This document shows, piece by piece, positions 42,992 through 51,874 of a stretch of 64,000 nucleotides of DNA. The stretch lies in the NCBI GenBank assembly GCA_030447505.1, contig JAUJOT010000004.1:124001-188000 (forward strand), read 5' to 3'. Under the pieces are notes generated by a model. That model worked only from the letters and a program-made list of their open reading frames with translations, ran no database searches and was not told the DNA's origin. The translations under genes and the position numbers were made by a program. Within the stretch, counting starts at the first letter, position 1. Each line of letters starts with the position of its first letter. Source of the stretch: Solirubrobacteraceae bacterium (GTDB taxonomy: Bacteria > Actinomycetota > Thermoleophilia > Solirubrobacterales > Solirubrobacteraceae).

Positions 42992-44191
42992 ATGCGGACG
43001 ATCAGCGACGACGAGCGCCGTGCGCGCCTCGCTCTGCGCCACGGCCTCGCCCCGCAGGCGCGCTTCGGCGACCCGACGACGCTCGCGGGCGCGCTCGCCG
43101 GCCTGCACGCCACCGATCCGGCGACCGTCTTCCTCGCCGCGCGCGCGCGGCTCGCGACGCCGTCGGTCGCCGCGATCGAGGCAGCCCTGTACGAGCAGCG
43201 CACGCTCGTGCGGATCGTCGCGATGCGGCGCACGATGTTCGTCGTGCCGGCCGATCTCGTCGCGGCCGTGCAGGCATCCTCGACGCGCGCGCTCGTGGCG
43301 CGCGAGCGCAAGCGCTTCGCGGCGCTGCTGCAGACAGCCGCGATCACCGACGACGCCGCGCGCTGGATGCGTGAGACGGAGGACGCCGTCGAGCGCGCGC
43401 TGCGCGCGCGCGGCGAGGCGACCGCCCAGGAGCTCGGCCAGGACGTCCCGGCGCTGCGCGCGAAGATCCACGTCGCGCCGCAGAAGTCCTACGGCGGGAT
43501 GCAGGGCGTGGCGACGAAGGTGCTCTTCCTGCTCGCCGCCGACGGGCGGATCGTGCGCGGCCGCCCGCTCGGCTCGTGGACGAGCACGCTGTATCGCTGG
43601 TCGCCGATGGACGCCTGGCTGCCGGCCGGCGTCGGCGACGTCGAGACCGATCTGGCGGCGGCGGAGCTCGTACGGCGCTGGCTGCACGCCTTCGGTCCGG
43701 GGACGCTGGGCGACCTGAAGTGGTGGACGGGCTGGACGACGGCCCTCGTCAAGCGCGCGCTCGCGCAGCTCGACGTCGCCGAGGTCGCGCTCGCCGGCGG
43801 GGCGACGGGCCTCGTGCTCGCACAGGACGCCGAGCCGGTCGGCGCGCCGGCGCAGCCGTGGGTGGCGCTGCTGCCGGCGCTCGATCCCGCGCCGATGGGC
43901 TGGCAGGAACGCTCCTGGTATCTCGGCGAGCACCGGGCTGCGTGCTTCGATCGCAGCGGCAACATCGGGCCGACCGTCTGGTGCGACGGCCGGATCGTCG
44001 GCGGCTGGGCGCAGCGCAGGGACACGGGCGAGATCCTCGTGCGGCTGCTGGAGGACGTCGGCGCCCAGGCCCGCGACGCGGTCGCCGAGGAGGCCGAGCG
44101 CCTGCGCGCGTGGATCGGCGAGGGGGCGCGGGTGACGCCGCGCTTTCGCACGCCGCTGGAGCGCGAACTGTCGCAGGCAGCCACCCGATGA
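42992..44191 (+). CDS. Winged-helix DNA-binding protein, HTH_42 (AlkZ/YcaQ-like) family
   Basis: A protein of 399 residues. The N-terminus (LALRHGLAPQARFGDPTTLA, then GLHATDPATVFLAARAR) and TLVRIVAMRRTMFVVPADLV are characteristic of the HTH_42 superfamily. Further on are HVAPQKSYGGMQGVATKVLF and TLGDLKWWTGWTTALVKRAL. Members AlkZ and YcaQ are DNA glycosylases that unhook interstrand crosslinks, while many relatives are uncharacterised. TACGCT ends 9 nt before the ATG, and the stop overlaps the GNAT gene (ATGA). A DNA-repair role is family knowledge, not shown here. Confidence 0.85.
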   Translation: MRTISDDERRARLALRHGLAPQARFGDPTTLAGALAGLHATDPATVFLAARARLATPSVAAIEAALYEQRTLVRIVAMRRTMFVVPADLVAAVQASSTRALVARERKRFAALLQTAAITDDAARWMRETEDAVERALRARGEATAQELGQDVPALRAKIHVAPQKSYGGMQGVATKVLFLLAADGRIVRGRPLGSWTSTLYRWSPMDAWLPAGVGDVETDLAAAELVRRWLHAFGPGTLGDLKWWTGWTTALVKRALAQLDVAEVALAGGATGLVLAQDAEPVGAPAQPWVALLPALDPAPMGWQERSWYLGEHRAACFDRSGNIGPTVWCDGRIVGGWAQRRDTGEILVRLLEDVGAQARDAVAEEAERLRAWIGEGARVTPRFRTPLERELSQAATR

Positions 44192-45096
44192 GCGGACGCG
44201 CCGTGATCCGCGCCGCCACCGGCGCCGACAGCCGCGCCTGCTTTGCGATCTTCCGCCGCTCGCTGGCGGATCTGCTGACGCGGCTCGGCTACCGGCGGCC
44301 CGACGCGCCGCCGTCGGACCCCGATGCGCTCTGGCCCGCCTACGAGAGCCTCTTCGCCCACCTCGCCGCGACGTACGCGCAGTGGTGGATCGCCGAGGAT
44401 CCGCACGAGGGCACGCCGCTCGGCTATGCGCGCTCGACGCAGCGCGCGGGGCTACTCGAGCTGACCGAGTTCTTCGTGATGCCCGGCGCGCGCATCGCGG
44501 GGCTCGGCCGCGCGCTGCTCGAGCGGTCCTTCGCGCCGGATCTCGGCGAGCACCGCGCGGTCATCGCGACGCTCGACGCGCCCGCCGTGGCGCTGTACCT
44601 GCGCTTCGGCGTCGGCCACCAGACGACCGGCGTCGATGTCACCGGCACGCCGCGCGCGGTCGCGCCGCCCGCCGGCTACGACGTCGCGCCGGCGACGCTC
44701 GAGGAGGTGCTCGCGCTCGAGCAGGAGCTGCTCGGTCACGCGCGCGAAAGCGACGTCCGGTTCATGCTCGCCGACCGGCCCGCAACGCTCCTGCACGAGC
44801 GCGGTCGTCCCGTCGGCTACGTCTTCGAGGCCAACGCGAACGGCTTCGCGGGGCCGGTCGGCGCGCTCGAGCCCGAGCACCTGCCGGCGGCGCTGGCGCA
44901 CCTCGAGGGTGCCGCGCATGCCGCCGGGCTGCGGAGCCTGGACCTCACGCTGCCGCTCAGCGCACAGACCGCCGTGCAGTGGCTCGTCGGCGAGCGCGGA
45001 TTTCGGATCGATCCGTTCTACTGCCTGTTTCTGGCCGACGGGCCGTGGGCGCGGCTGGACCGGTACCTGCCGTTCAATCCGTGTCTCATGTTGTGA
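44188..45096 (+). CDS. GNAT family N-acetyltransferase, two-domain
   Basis: This 302-residue protein has a GNAT fold in the N-terminal half: VIRAATGADSRACFAIFRRS, LTEFFVMPGARIAGLGRALL (acetyl-CoA pyrophosphate loop with R/QxxGxG/A) and ALYLRFGVGHQTTGVDV. A second, degenerate GNAT-like half follows (YVFEANANGFAGPVGALEPE). Its start overlaps the HTH_42 stop as ATGA, so the two are co-translated. The acceptor substrate is unknown. Confidence 0.85.
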   Translation: MSGRAVIRAATGADSRACFAIFRRSLADLLTRLGYRRPDAPPSDPDALWPAYESLFAHLAATYAQWWIAEDPHEGTPLGYARSTQRAGLLELTEFFVMPGARIAGLGRALLERSFAPDLGEHRAVIATLDAPAVALYLRFGVGHQTTGVDVTGTPRAVAPPAGYDVAPATLEEVLALEQELLGHARESDVRFMLADRPATLLHERGRPVGYVFEANANGFAGPVGALEPEHLPAALAHLEGAAHAAGLRSLDLTLPLSAQTAVQWLVGERGFRIDPFYCLFLADGPWARLDRYLPFNPCLML

Positions 45097-45172
45097 CAAG
45101 AGCGGGTTTCACCACAAGGGAGGCCAAGCGCGCGCGCCGCCGCACGATGCCGATGCGCCATCATCCGCGCCG

Positions 45173-46067
45173 ATGGCGCCTGTCGAGATCCGCGGCCTCT
45201 CCAAGAGGTTTCGCAACGTCCTCGCCGTCAACGATCTGAGCTTCGACATCGCAGCCGGCCGCGTGACCGGCTTTCTCGGACCCAACGGCGCCGGCAAGAG
45301 CACGACGCTGCGCGCCCTGCTCGGGCTCGTGCGCCCGACGAGCGGCACCGCGACCTTCGACGGCCGCCTCTACGAGCAGCTCGAGCGCCCGAGCGCGAAG
45401 GTCGGCGCCGTGCTCGAGGACGCGTCGTTTCATCCCGGCCGCAGCGCGCGCAACCACCTGCGCGTGCTCGCGGTCACCGGACGGCACCCTGCCGAGCGCG
45501 TCGAGGTCGTGCTCGCGAGCGTCGGGCTGACGGCCGCCGCAGACCGGCGCGTGAAGGGCTACTCGATGGGCATGCGCCAGCGCCTGGCGATCGCCTCGGC
45601 GCTGCTCGGCGACCCCGAGGTGCTGATCCTCGACGAGCCGACGAACGGCCTCGACCCGCCCGGCATCGCCTGGCTGCGCGGGCTGCTGCGCGAGCAGGCG
45701 CGGCCGCGCCGTGCTCGTCTCGAGTCACCTGCTCGCCGAGGTCGCCCAGTCCGTCGACGACGTCGTCGTCGTCTCGAAGGGCGAGATGCGCGGCCACGGG
45801 ACCCTCGAGCAGGTGCTGGGCGGCGACGAGGGCCCGTCGACCGAGGTGCGCTCGCAGGACGACGAGCGGCTCGCTCGAGCGCTGACGGCGGCCGGCCATC
45901 GCGTCACGGCGCTGCCCGCGGGGGGACTGCTCGTGCCCGGCGTCACGCCGAAGGAGGTCGGCGTCGTCGCACACGACGCGGGCGTGTACCTCGTCGGCCT
46001 GCGCCAGCAGTCGCGCTCGCTCGAGCAGGCGTTCTTCGCGCTGACCGGAGGGGAGTCATCCGCATGA
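45173..46067 (+). pseudogene. ABC transporter ATPase, disrupted by a small frameshift near 45700
   Basis: The first part has IRGLSKRFRNVLAVNDLSFD, FLGPNGAGKSTT (Walker A), KGYSMGMRQRLAIASALLGD (signature) and PEVLILDEPTNGLDPPG (Walker B). At 45698-45710 the frame changes. LVSSHLLAEVAQSVDDVVVV, with the switch His, continues in the second frame to 46067. Loss of one CG from a CGCG run would explain it. With correction the protein is ~298 residues, a normal ABC-2 ATPase. The permease follows with an ATGA overlap and looks intact, so a sequencing error is a real possibility. Confidence 0.85.
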
Positions 46068-46804
46068 GCGCCCTGCTGCAGGCCGAGCTGCTGAAGCTGC
46101 GTACGACGCGCACCTTCGTCGCGCTCGTCGCCGCCTCCCTGGCGCTGTCGCTGCTCGTCGTCGGGCTGGTCTCGATGCTCGCGAGCGACCTCACCGAGCA
46201 GGAGGTGCGCGAGCTCTTCACCGCCGACTTCGCCGCCATCTTCATCATCTTGCTGGGGGTCATCGGCATGGCGGGCGAGTGGCGTCACGGGACGATCACG
46301 AGCACTGTGCTCGCGGCGCCCGATCGGATCAGGCTGCTGGGCGCGAAGATGCTCTCCTATGCGGCGGCCGGAGCGCTGCTCTCGCTGATCGTGACGCTGA
46401 CGATCATGCTCGTCGGCTCCGTGATCCTGTCGATTCGCGACGAGCAGACGGCGGCCTTCTCGGACCTCCTCGACGTGCTGTGGCGCAACCTCCTGGTGGC
46501 CACGCTCGTCGGCGCGCTCGGTGTCGGCATCGGCGCGCTGCTGCGCAACCAGATCGTCGCGATCGTCGGCGTGCTGTTCGTCGCGTTCGTGCTCGAGCCG
46601 ACGCTGATCGCGCTCGCGCCGGAGGTCGGCAGGTACGGGCCGACGCAGGGGGCGCCGGAGGGCATCGTCCAGGTCGCCGCATTCGACGGCGACGACAGCG
46701 ATCTCCTGCTCGCGCCGGGGCTGGCGGTGCTCGTGATGCTCGGTTGGATCGCGCTGTTGTTCGCCGCGGCGGCCGCCCGCCTGCGCGGCGGCGACCTCGT
46801 CTGA
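46064..46804 (+). CDS. ABC-2 type permease
   Basis: This 246-residue membrane protein has six hydrophobic helices, with an N-terminal LQAELLKLRTTRTFVALVAA (the typical start of ABC-2 permeases), MAGEWRHGTITSTVLAAPDR after the second helix and LLRNQIVAIVGVLFVAFV. The start overlaps the stop of the ATPase gene (ATGA). With it this would form a two-component exporter for a drug, lipid or peptide. The substrate is unknown. If the ATPase frameshift is real, this permease has no local partner. Confidence 0.87.
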   Translation: MSALLQAELLKLRTTRTFVALVAASLALSLLVVGLVSMLASDLTEQEVRELFTADFAAIFIILLGVIGMAGEWRHGTITSTVLAAPDRIRLLGAKMLSYAAAGALLSLIVTLTIMLVGSVILSIRDEQTAAFSDLLDVLWRNLLVATLVGALGVGIGALLRNQIVAIVGVLFVAFVLEPTLIALAPEVGRYGPTQGAPEGIVQVAAFDGDDSDLLLAPGLAVLVMLGWIALLFAAAAARLRGGDLV

Positions 46805-46858
46805 GCGCTGCGTCTCGGGCTTGCCGAACCCGGCGTCGGCGCAGTACCCTCGGCGGCC

Positions 46859-47119
46859 ATGCCGATCAAGATGACCGGTCGTTACGACGAGGGCTCCGAC
46901 CAGCAGCGGGCCCACAAGCTCCTGACGGAGCACGACGTCAAGGTCGACCACGTCTACGGCGTCGACCTCCAGGAGTCCGGGCTGGAGGAGATCACCTTCA
47001 CCTGGAACGGCAACGCGCAGACCGCCTTCGCGCGGGACGGACGCCTCGAGCACGTGATGGAGGGCTGGGACGTGCTGCCGCCCAAGCCGGTCGAGGGAAC
47101 CTGGCGGGGCGGGTACTGA
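46859..47119 (+). CDS. Small hypothetical protein
   Basis: This 86-residue soluble protein contains MPIKMTGRYDEGSDQQRAHK and LLTEHDVKVDHVYGVDLQES, then ITFTWNGNAQTAFARDGRLE. The mix of helix and strands without low complexity suggests a folded small domain. I do not recognise the family. TACCCT ends 9 nt before the ATG, giving a likely leaderless, monocistronic transcript. Confidence 0.65.
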   Translation: MPIKMTGRYDEGSDQQRAHKLLTEHDVKVDHVYGVDLQESGLEEITFTWNGNAQTAFARDGRLEHVMEGWDVLPPKPVEGTWRGGY

Positions 47120-47255
47120 GCGAGCAGGACGAATGCTCTAGACTCGATCCTCTACGCCGGGCACACGGCCCGGCGACGTAGTGCCAGCGTTCGTAGTTGT
47201 TGCCTTCAGCATCTCCCGCGTTTCGCAGCACACATACACCCGGGAGGGCATTCAC

Positions 47256-47459
47256 ATGGCAACTGGAACCGTCAAGTGGTTCAACGACGACAAGGGCTTC
47301 GGCTTCATCACGCCGGACGACCAGACCAAGGACCTCTTCGTCCATCACTCCGCGATCGCCGGCTCCGGCTTCAAGTCGCTGGCCGAGGGCGCGAAGGTCT
47401 CCTACGACCCCGAGCAGGGCCCCAAGGGCCCGGCCGCCGCGAACGTGCAGACGATCTAG
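47256..47459 (+). CDS. Cold-shock domain protein (CspA-like)
   Basis: This 67-residue protein has the RNA-binding motifs RNP1 (DKGFGFITP) and RNP2 (LFVHHSAI), starting GTVKWFNDD. It is a nucleic-acid chaperone found in single-domain form in most bacteria. GGGAGG lies 8 nt before the ATG, unlike most genes here, which lack a Shine-Dalgarno. A spacer of about 136 bp upstream leaves room for a long 5' leader, as known for cold-shock genes. A hairpin follows the stop. Confidence 0.95.
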   Translation: MATGTVKWFNDDKGFGFITPDDQTKDLFVHHSAIAGSGFKSLAEGAKVSYDPEQGPKGPAAANVQTI

Positions 47460-47479
47460 TCGGCGTCAGTCCTAGCGCG

Positions 47480-47505
47480 AGCGGTCCGCCTCGGCGGGCC
47501 GTTCT
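47480..47505 (+). terminator. Terminator-like hairpin after the cold-shock gene
   Basis: AGCGGTCCGCC pairs with GGCGGGCCGTT across a 2-nt loop: 11 pairs, two of them G-U, followed by TCT. It starts 20 nt after the cold-shock stop codon. Confidence 0.6.
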
Positions 47506-47658
47506 GCGCGCGAGATCTGCGGCGCCTCGACCTGGCGTCAGAACAGCCCGCTCAGGGTCGCGCTCCGGCGGCCGTCCGCGCGTCCCCTTTGCCCGCGCTC
47601 TGACGGCTTAACGGCGCTGATCCGAACCACGCCGCGAAGCGACATATCCTCAGAGCAC

Positions 47659-47874
47659 ATGGCCAGCGCCGTCGACATCCTCGAGGACGAGCTGCGAGCA
47701 CCGATGCCGGAGGGCCTGGAGGTGCTCTCTGCCGAAGAGCTGCAGATCCTCGCCGAGCTGCTCGCCGATGCGAAGGCGCGCCAGGCAGAGGAGCTCGAGG
47801 AGGCGGTGCGGGAGTCGCTGGAGATCGTCCCGCGGCTGATGCGCGGGCCGATCCGCAAGATCCTGTTCGGGTAG
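47659..47874 (+). CDS. Small helical hypothetical protein
   Basis: This 71-residue acidic, helical protein (LSAEELQILAELLADAKARQ, then AEELEEAVRESLEIVPRLM) ends in a basic patch (RGPIRKILFG). The stop is immediately followed by the start of the helical-repeat protein, so the two are coupled. TATCCT ends 9 nt before the ATG. No family is recognised. Confidence 0.7.
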   Translation: MASAVDILEDELRAPMPEGLEVLSAEELQILAELLADAKARQAEELEEAVRESLEIVPRLMRGPIRKILFG

Positions 47875-49176
47875 ATGACCCTCGCGCTCGCCGACGCCGA
47901 GATCGTCAAGCTCGCCCGCCTGCTGGGAACGAACCCGCGCGAGGTCGACTTCCTGCGCCAGGTCGACTGGCAGGACATCCGCGACCTGCGCGAGCAGGCG
48001 GCGGCGGCGATGTTCGACGCCGATCGCCAGGGGCTGCAGCGCGTCGCGGCGGCGACGAAGCTCGCGCCGGGGAAGGTCACGGCCGCGATCGGCGAGCGCG
48101 CGTTCGGACCGCTGCTGTGCGGGCGCGTCGTGGGCCTGCTCGACCCCTCGCGCGCGGTCGACATCGCCGGTCACCTGCCGACGCCCTTCCTCGCCGACGT
48201 CGCGGCGCAGATCGAGCCGCGCCGCGCCAGCCGCGTGATCGCCGAGATCCCGGCCGAGCAGATCGGGGCGGTCACGCAGGAGCTCGCGCGACGCCGCGAC
48301 CACGTGACGATGGGCCGCTTCGTCGGACATCTCTCCGAGCGCGCGGTGAAGCAGGCGCTCGACGCCGTCGACGACGAGACGCTGCTGCGCACGGCCTACG
48401 TCGTCGAGTCCAAGGGCTCGCTCGACGCGCTCGTCGCGCTCGTTCCCGAGCAGCGGCTGCACGACATCATGCGCACCGCGACCGAGCTCGACCTCTGGCG
48501 CGAGGCGCTCGACGTGCTGCGCCACGTCTCGGAGCGCCGGCGCGGGACGCTCGGCGACATCGCCGCCGCGCAGGACGACGACGTGCTCGCCGGCCTCGTC
48601 AAGGCGGCGCAGCGCGACCGCCTGTGGACGGCCGTGCTGCCGGTCGCGCGAGCGATGGGCGAGAGCAGCCGCGAGCGCTTCGCGACGCTCGGGCCGATCC
48701 AGACGCGGCCCGTGCTGTCGTCGATCGTCGACGCTGCCAAGGAGCGCGGCCTGTGGGCCGAGCTGCTCGTGCTGCTGCCGCTGCTGCCGGCCACCTCGCG
48801 TCGGCGCGTCGCCGCGCTCGGCACCGGCTTCGGCCGCTCGATCCTCGCCCAGATCATCCGCGCCGCCCACGAGGAGGACCTCTGGCCGCCGCTCGTGCGC
48901 TTCGCCGCCGAGCTCGAGGCGCGCACCCAGCGCGACGTCGCAAAGCTCCTCAGCGCGGCCGAGGACGACGTGCTCGACGGGCTGCTGGACGCGATCGAGC
49001 AGGACGGGCTGCAGGACGAGTTCGTGCGGATCGCGGCCCGCCTCGGCGCGAGCGACATGCGGGCATTCGCAGCGCGACTGGCCCCGGCGGCGGGCCAGGA
49101 GCTGGTGGGCGCGCTCGCCGAGGCGGCACAGGAGGCCGAGCTTCCGGCGCTTCACGAGGCGCTCATGGCGACATGA
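47875..49176 (+). CDS. Large helical-repeat protein, MgtE-N/HEAT-like, unknown function
   Basis: This 433-residue protein is built almost wholly from paired helices that recur about every 55 residues. Examples are VLAGLVKAAQRDRLWTAVLP, VLSSIVDAAKERGLWAELLV, ILAQIIRAAHEEDLWPPLVR and VLDGLLDAIEQDGLQDEFVR, each followed by a second helix. The first ~200 residues resemble the MgtE intracellular N-domain pattern (VAAQIEPRRASRVIAEIPAE). No membrane span or signal is seen. It is directly downstream of the small helical gene and upstream of two paralogous hydrolases. A scaffold or protein-binding role is inferred from the repeats only. Confidence 0.8.
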   Translation: MTLALADAEIVKLARLLGTNPREVDFLRQVDWQDIRDLREQAAAAMFDADRQGLQRVAAATKLAPGKVTAAIGERAFGPLLCGRVVGLLDPSRAVDIAGHLPTPFLADVAAQIEPRRASRVIAEIPAEQIGAVTQELARRRDHVTMGRFVGHLSERAVKQALDAVDDETLLRTAYVVESKGSLDALVALVPEQRLHDIMRTATELDLWREALDVLRHVSERRRGTLGDIAAAQDDDVLAGLVKAAQRDRLWTAVLPVARAMGESSRERFATLGPIQTRPVLSSIVDAAKERGLWAELLVLLPLLPATSRRRVAALGTGFGRSILAQIIRAAHEEDLWPPLVRFAAELEARTQRDVAKLLSAAEDDVLDGLLDAIEQDGLQDEFVRIAARLGASDMRAFAARLAPAAGQELVGALAEAAQEAELPALHEALMAT

Positions 49177-49197
49177 GACGCTGGGTATGCTCAGCGC

Positions 49198-50142
49198 GTG
49201 GCACGTCACCGAGCAGAGTCGTACGGCGCGGTCGGCCGGTCGGAGTGGATGGACGTCGACTGGCAGGAGCACCTGCGCTGGGTTCGCGTCCACGATCGCT
49301 GGATGAACATCGTCGATATCGGCCAGGGCCCACCGCTGATCTTCATCCACGGGCTGTCGGGCTGCTGGCAGAACTGGCTCGAGCAGATCCCGCACTTCGC
49401 CCACGATCACCGCGTGATCGCCGTCGACCTGCCCGGCTTCGGCCACTCCGAGATGCCCGTCGAGGAGATCTCGATCAGCGGCTACGCCGACACGATCGAC
49501 GCGCTGATGAACGAGCTCGGGATCCAAACCGCGCAGATCGTCGGCAACTCGATGGGCGGCTTCATCGGCGCCGAGCTCGCGATCCAGCACCCGCCGCGCG
49601 TCGAGCGGCTCGTGCTCGTCGCCGCGGCCGGTCTCAGCATCGAGTCGATCCGCACCGAGCGCACGCACGGGCTTCGCCACCGCGCCGAGAACATCGTGTT
49701 CTTCTCGCTCGGCCACCTCGCCTCGCGCTCACACCAGGTCGCGCTGCGCTCGCGGCTGCGTTACGCGCTGCTGCTGCTCGTCGCCGCGCACCCGGCGCAG
49801 CTGCCGGGGCCGCTCGCGGCCCAGCAGGTGCTGGGCTCGGGCAAGCGCGGCTTCTCACAGGCGCTCGAGGCGATGTGCCGCTACCCGCTACGCGACCGGC
49901 TCGAGAAGATCGCCTGTCCGACGCTGATCGTCTGGGGCGACAAGGACCGGCTGGTGCCACTCAAGGACGCGTCGGTGTTCGAGAGGCTGATCGACGACTC
50001 GCGCAAGATCATCTACAAGGACACCGGTCACGTCTCGATGATGGAGCGCCCGGCGCGCTTCAACGAGGACGTGCGAGCCTTCCTCGAGGAGGCTCCCGGT
50101 GAGCAGGAGCCCGCGCCCCAGGCGGGCACCCTCATCCGCTGA
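49198..50142 (+). CDS. Alpha/beta hydrolase (paralogue 1)
   Basis: This 314-residue protein has LIFIHGLSGCWQNWLEQIPH (oxyanion HG loop), VIAVDLPGFGHSEMP, the nucleophile elbow GNSMGGFIGAE (Ser), the LIVWGDKDRLVPL acid region (Asp) and KDTGHVSMMERP (His). All catalytic residues are present. The GTG at 49198 has TATGCT ending 7 nt upstream; an internal ATG at 49249 is possible. It is a close paralogue of the next gene, one base apart. The substrate is unknown; relatives hydrolyse esters or C-C bonds. Confidence 0.9.
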   Translation: MARHRAESYGAVGRSEWMDVDWQEHLRWVRVHDRWMNIVDIGQGPPLIFIHGLSGCWQNWLEQIPHFAHDHRVIAVDLPGFGHSEMPVEEISISGYADTIDALMNELGIQTAQIVGNSMGGFIGAELAIQHPPRVERLVLVAAAGLSIESIRTERTHGLRHRAENIVFFSLGHLASRSHQVALRSRLRYALLLLVAAHPAQLPGPLAAQQVLGSGKRGFSQALEAMCRYPLRDRLEKIACPTLIVWGDKDRLVPLKDASVFERLIDDSRKIIYKDTGHVSMMERPARFNEDVRAFLEEAPGEQEPAPQAGTLIR

Positions 50143-50143
50143 G

Positions 50144-51043
50144 ATGAGCGCCGCCGGCGCCGCTGCCGAGGCGGAGCGCCCGCAGTGGATGCAGATCGAC
50201 TGGCGCTCGCACCTGCGCTGGGTGCAGGTCCAGGAGCGCCCGCTCAACGTGCTCGACATGAACGGGGACCCCAGCCGCCCGGCGGTCGTGTTCCTGCACG
50301 GGCTGGCGGGCTGCTGGCAGAACTGGCTGGAGAACCTCGCGCCGCTGGCCGCCGACCATCGCGTGATCGCGATCGACCTGCCCGGCTTCGGCGAGTCGCC
50401 GATGCCCGCGCGCGGGATCTCCGTCAGCGGTTACGCGCGCACGGTGGTCGAGCTGCTCAACGAGCTCGGCATCGAGCGGGCGACGATCGTCGGCAACTCG
50501 ATGGGCGGCTTCGTCGGCTGCGAGATGGCGATCCGCTATCCGAAGCGGATCGAGCGGCTCGTGCTCGTCGCGGGCGCCGGGCTGTCGCTGCGCCACATGC
50601 GCCACGAGCGAAAGCGCGGCCTACGCGCGCGGATCGAGAACCTCCTGTTCTTCGGCCTCGGGCGCCTCGCGCGCCACACCGACCTCGTCGTACGCAGCCG
50701 GCGCCTGCGCCGCGCGCTGCTGCTGCTGATCGTCGCGCACCCCGACCGGCTGTCGGGCCCGCTCATCGCCGAGCAGGCGCACGGCGCGGGCAAGCCCGGC
50801 TTCGACGACGCGCTGGATGCGATGATCGCCTATCCGATTCGCGACCGGCTCGGCGAGATCGCCTGCCCGACGCTGATCGTCTGGGGCGAGGAGGACCGCC
50901 TCGTGCCGATCCGCGACGCGTCGGAGTTCGAGTGGCTGATCCTCGACGCGCGCAAGATCGTCTATCGCGACACGGGGCACATGGTCATGCTCGAGCGCCC
51001 CGACCGGTTCAACGCCGATCTGCGCGCGTTTCTCGAGGAGTGA
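50144..51043 (+). CDS. Alpha/beta hydrolase (paralogue 2)
   Basis: This 299-residue tandem duplicate of the preceding gene contains VVFLHGLAGCWQNWLENLAP, GNSMGGFVGCEMA (Ser), LIVWGEEDRLVPI (Asp) and RDTGHMVMLERP (His). The two share the odd DW..HLRWV start and the ARRNP-like lid region but differ throughout, so the duplication is old. Its 3' end overlaps the convergent MOSC gene by 35 bp. Confidence 0.9.
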   Translation: MSAAGAAAEAERPQWMQIDWRSHLRWVQVQERPLNVLDMNGDPSRPAVVFLHGLAGCWQNWLENLAPLAADHRVIAIDLPGFGESPMPARGISVSGYARTVVELLNELGIERATIVGNSMGGFVGCEMAIRYPKRIERLVLVAGAGLSLRHMRHERKRGLRARIENLLFFGLGRLARHTDLVVRSRRLRRALLLLIVAHPDRLSGPLIAEQAHGAGKPGFDDALDAMIAYPIRDRLGEIACPTLIVWGEEDRLVPIRDASEFEWLILDARKIVYRDTGHMVMLERPDRFNADLRAFLEE

Positions 51044-51809
51044 CGGGATCGCCGAGGGCCACGTGCCCGGGCTCGAGCACCTCGCCGTAGACGCCGAACG
51101 CCAGCGGCTCAGTCGTGTCGAGGCCGGCGCGGTATTGGCGCAGGAGGTCGAGCGTCTGCAGGTCCGCGTCGCCGGTCTCGGGATGGCGGTGCGTGATGTT
51201 GCAGCGTCCGACGTGGCCGCGCACGCGCACGACGGCCTCGCCGACGCACAGCTGCTCGCCGACCCAGGTGTCCTCCTCGTGCGGCTCGGCGAGGCCGTCG
51301 ACCACGACGAGCATCCGAAAGCGCCGCGCGTCGACCTCGTCGGCGCCGGCGAGGCGGGCGAGCGCGGCGAGCGAGGCCTGCGAGACGAGGCTGACGGCGC
51401 CGCCGCGGCCGCGGTCGATGCCGCTGCGATCGATCCCCTCGACGATCCGCAGCGGCCGCCCGAGGTGGTCGGAGAGGGCGGCCGAGAACGCCCCGCGCAG
51501 CTCGTGCGCCTGCGCGGGACGGGAGTAGAACCTCGTCATGACCTGCGCGCCGAGCTCGACGGCGCCGGCGACCGTGCTGGCGTCCGGAAAGGTCAACGCG
51601 AGCGTGCGCTCGTCGTGGTCGTAGGCGGCGACGATCTCGTTGAGGACGCCGAGCTGCTTGCCGTTCACCATCCGGCCGCGCTCGTCGACGAGGTAGAAGC
51701 GGCGGTCCTCCTCGACCCCGGCCGGGCCCAGCTGCAGCTGCTCGCGCGCGACGAGGCGCAGGCCCTTGACGGGCGTCGTCCCCAGCGCCTGGACGGTCGC
51801 GGCGGCCAT
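51009..51809 (-). CDS. MOSC domain protein
   Basis: This 266-residue protein has a MOSC N-terminal beta-barrel (TPVKGLRLVAREQLQLGPAG, then VEEDRRFYLVDERGRMVNGK) and a MOSC domain with DARRFRMLVVVDGLAEPHEE and VRGHVGRCNITHRHPETGD, which contains the conserved Cys that binds molybdenum-linked sulfur. MOSC proteins bind molybdenum cofactor and often act as reductases of N-hydroxylated substrates or as sulfur carriers. It is divergent from the RTX gene. Confidence 0.88.
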   Translation of the reverse strand: MAAATVQALGTTPVKGLRLVAREQLQLGPAGVEEDRRFYLVDERGRMVNGKQLGVLNEIVAAYDHDERTLALTFPDASTVAGAVELGAQVMTRFYSRPAQAHELRGAFSAALSDHLGRPLRIVEGIDRSGIDRGRGGAVSLVSQASLAALARLAGADEVDARRFRMLVVVDGLAEPHEEDTWVGEQLCVGEAVVRVRGHVGRCNITHRHPETGDADLQTLDLLRQYRAGLDTTEPLAFGVYGEVLEPGHVALGDPVTPRETRADRR

Positions 51810-51874
51810 CGCATGAGGATGTCAAAGACGCCAACCGGCGTTGCAATCGGCGATTGCGGTAATGCTGTGGCCTG

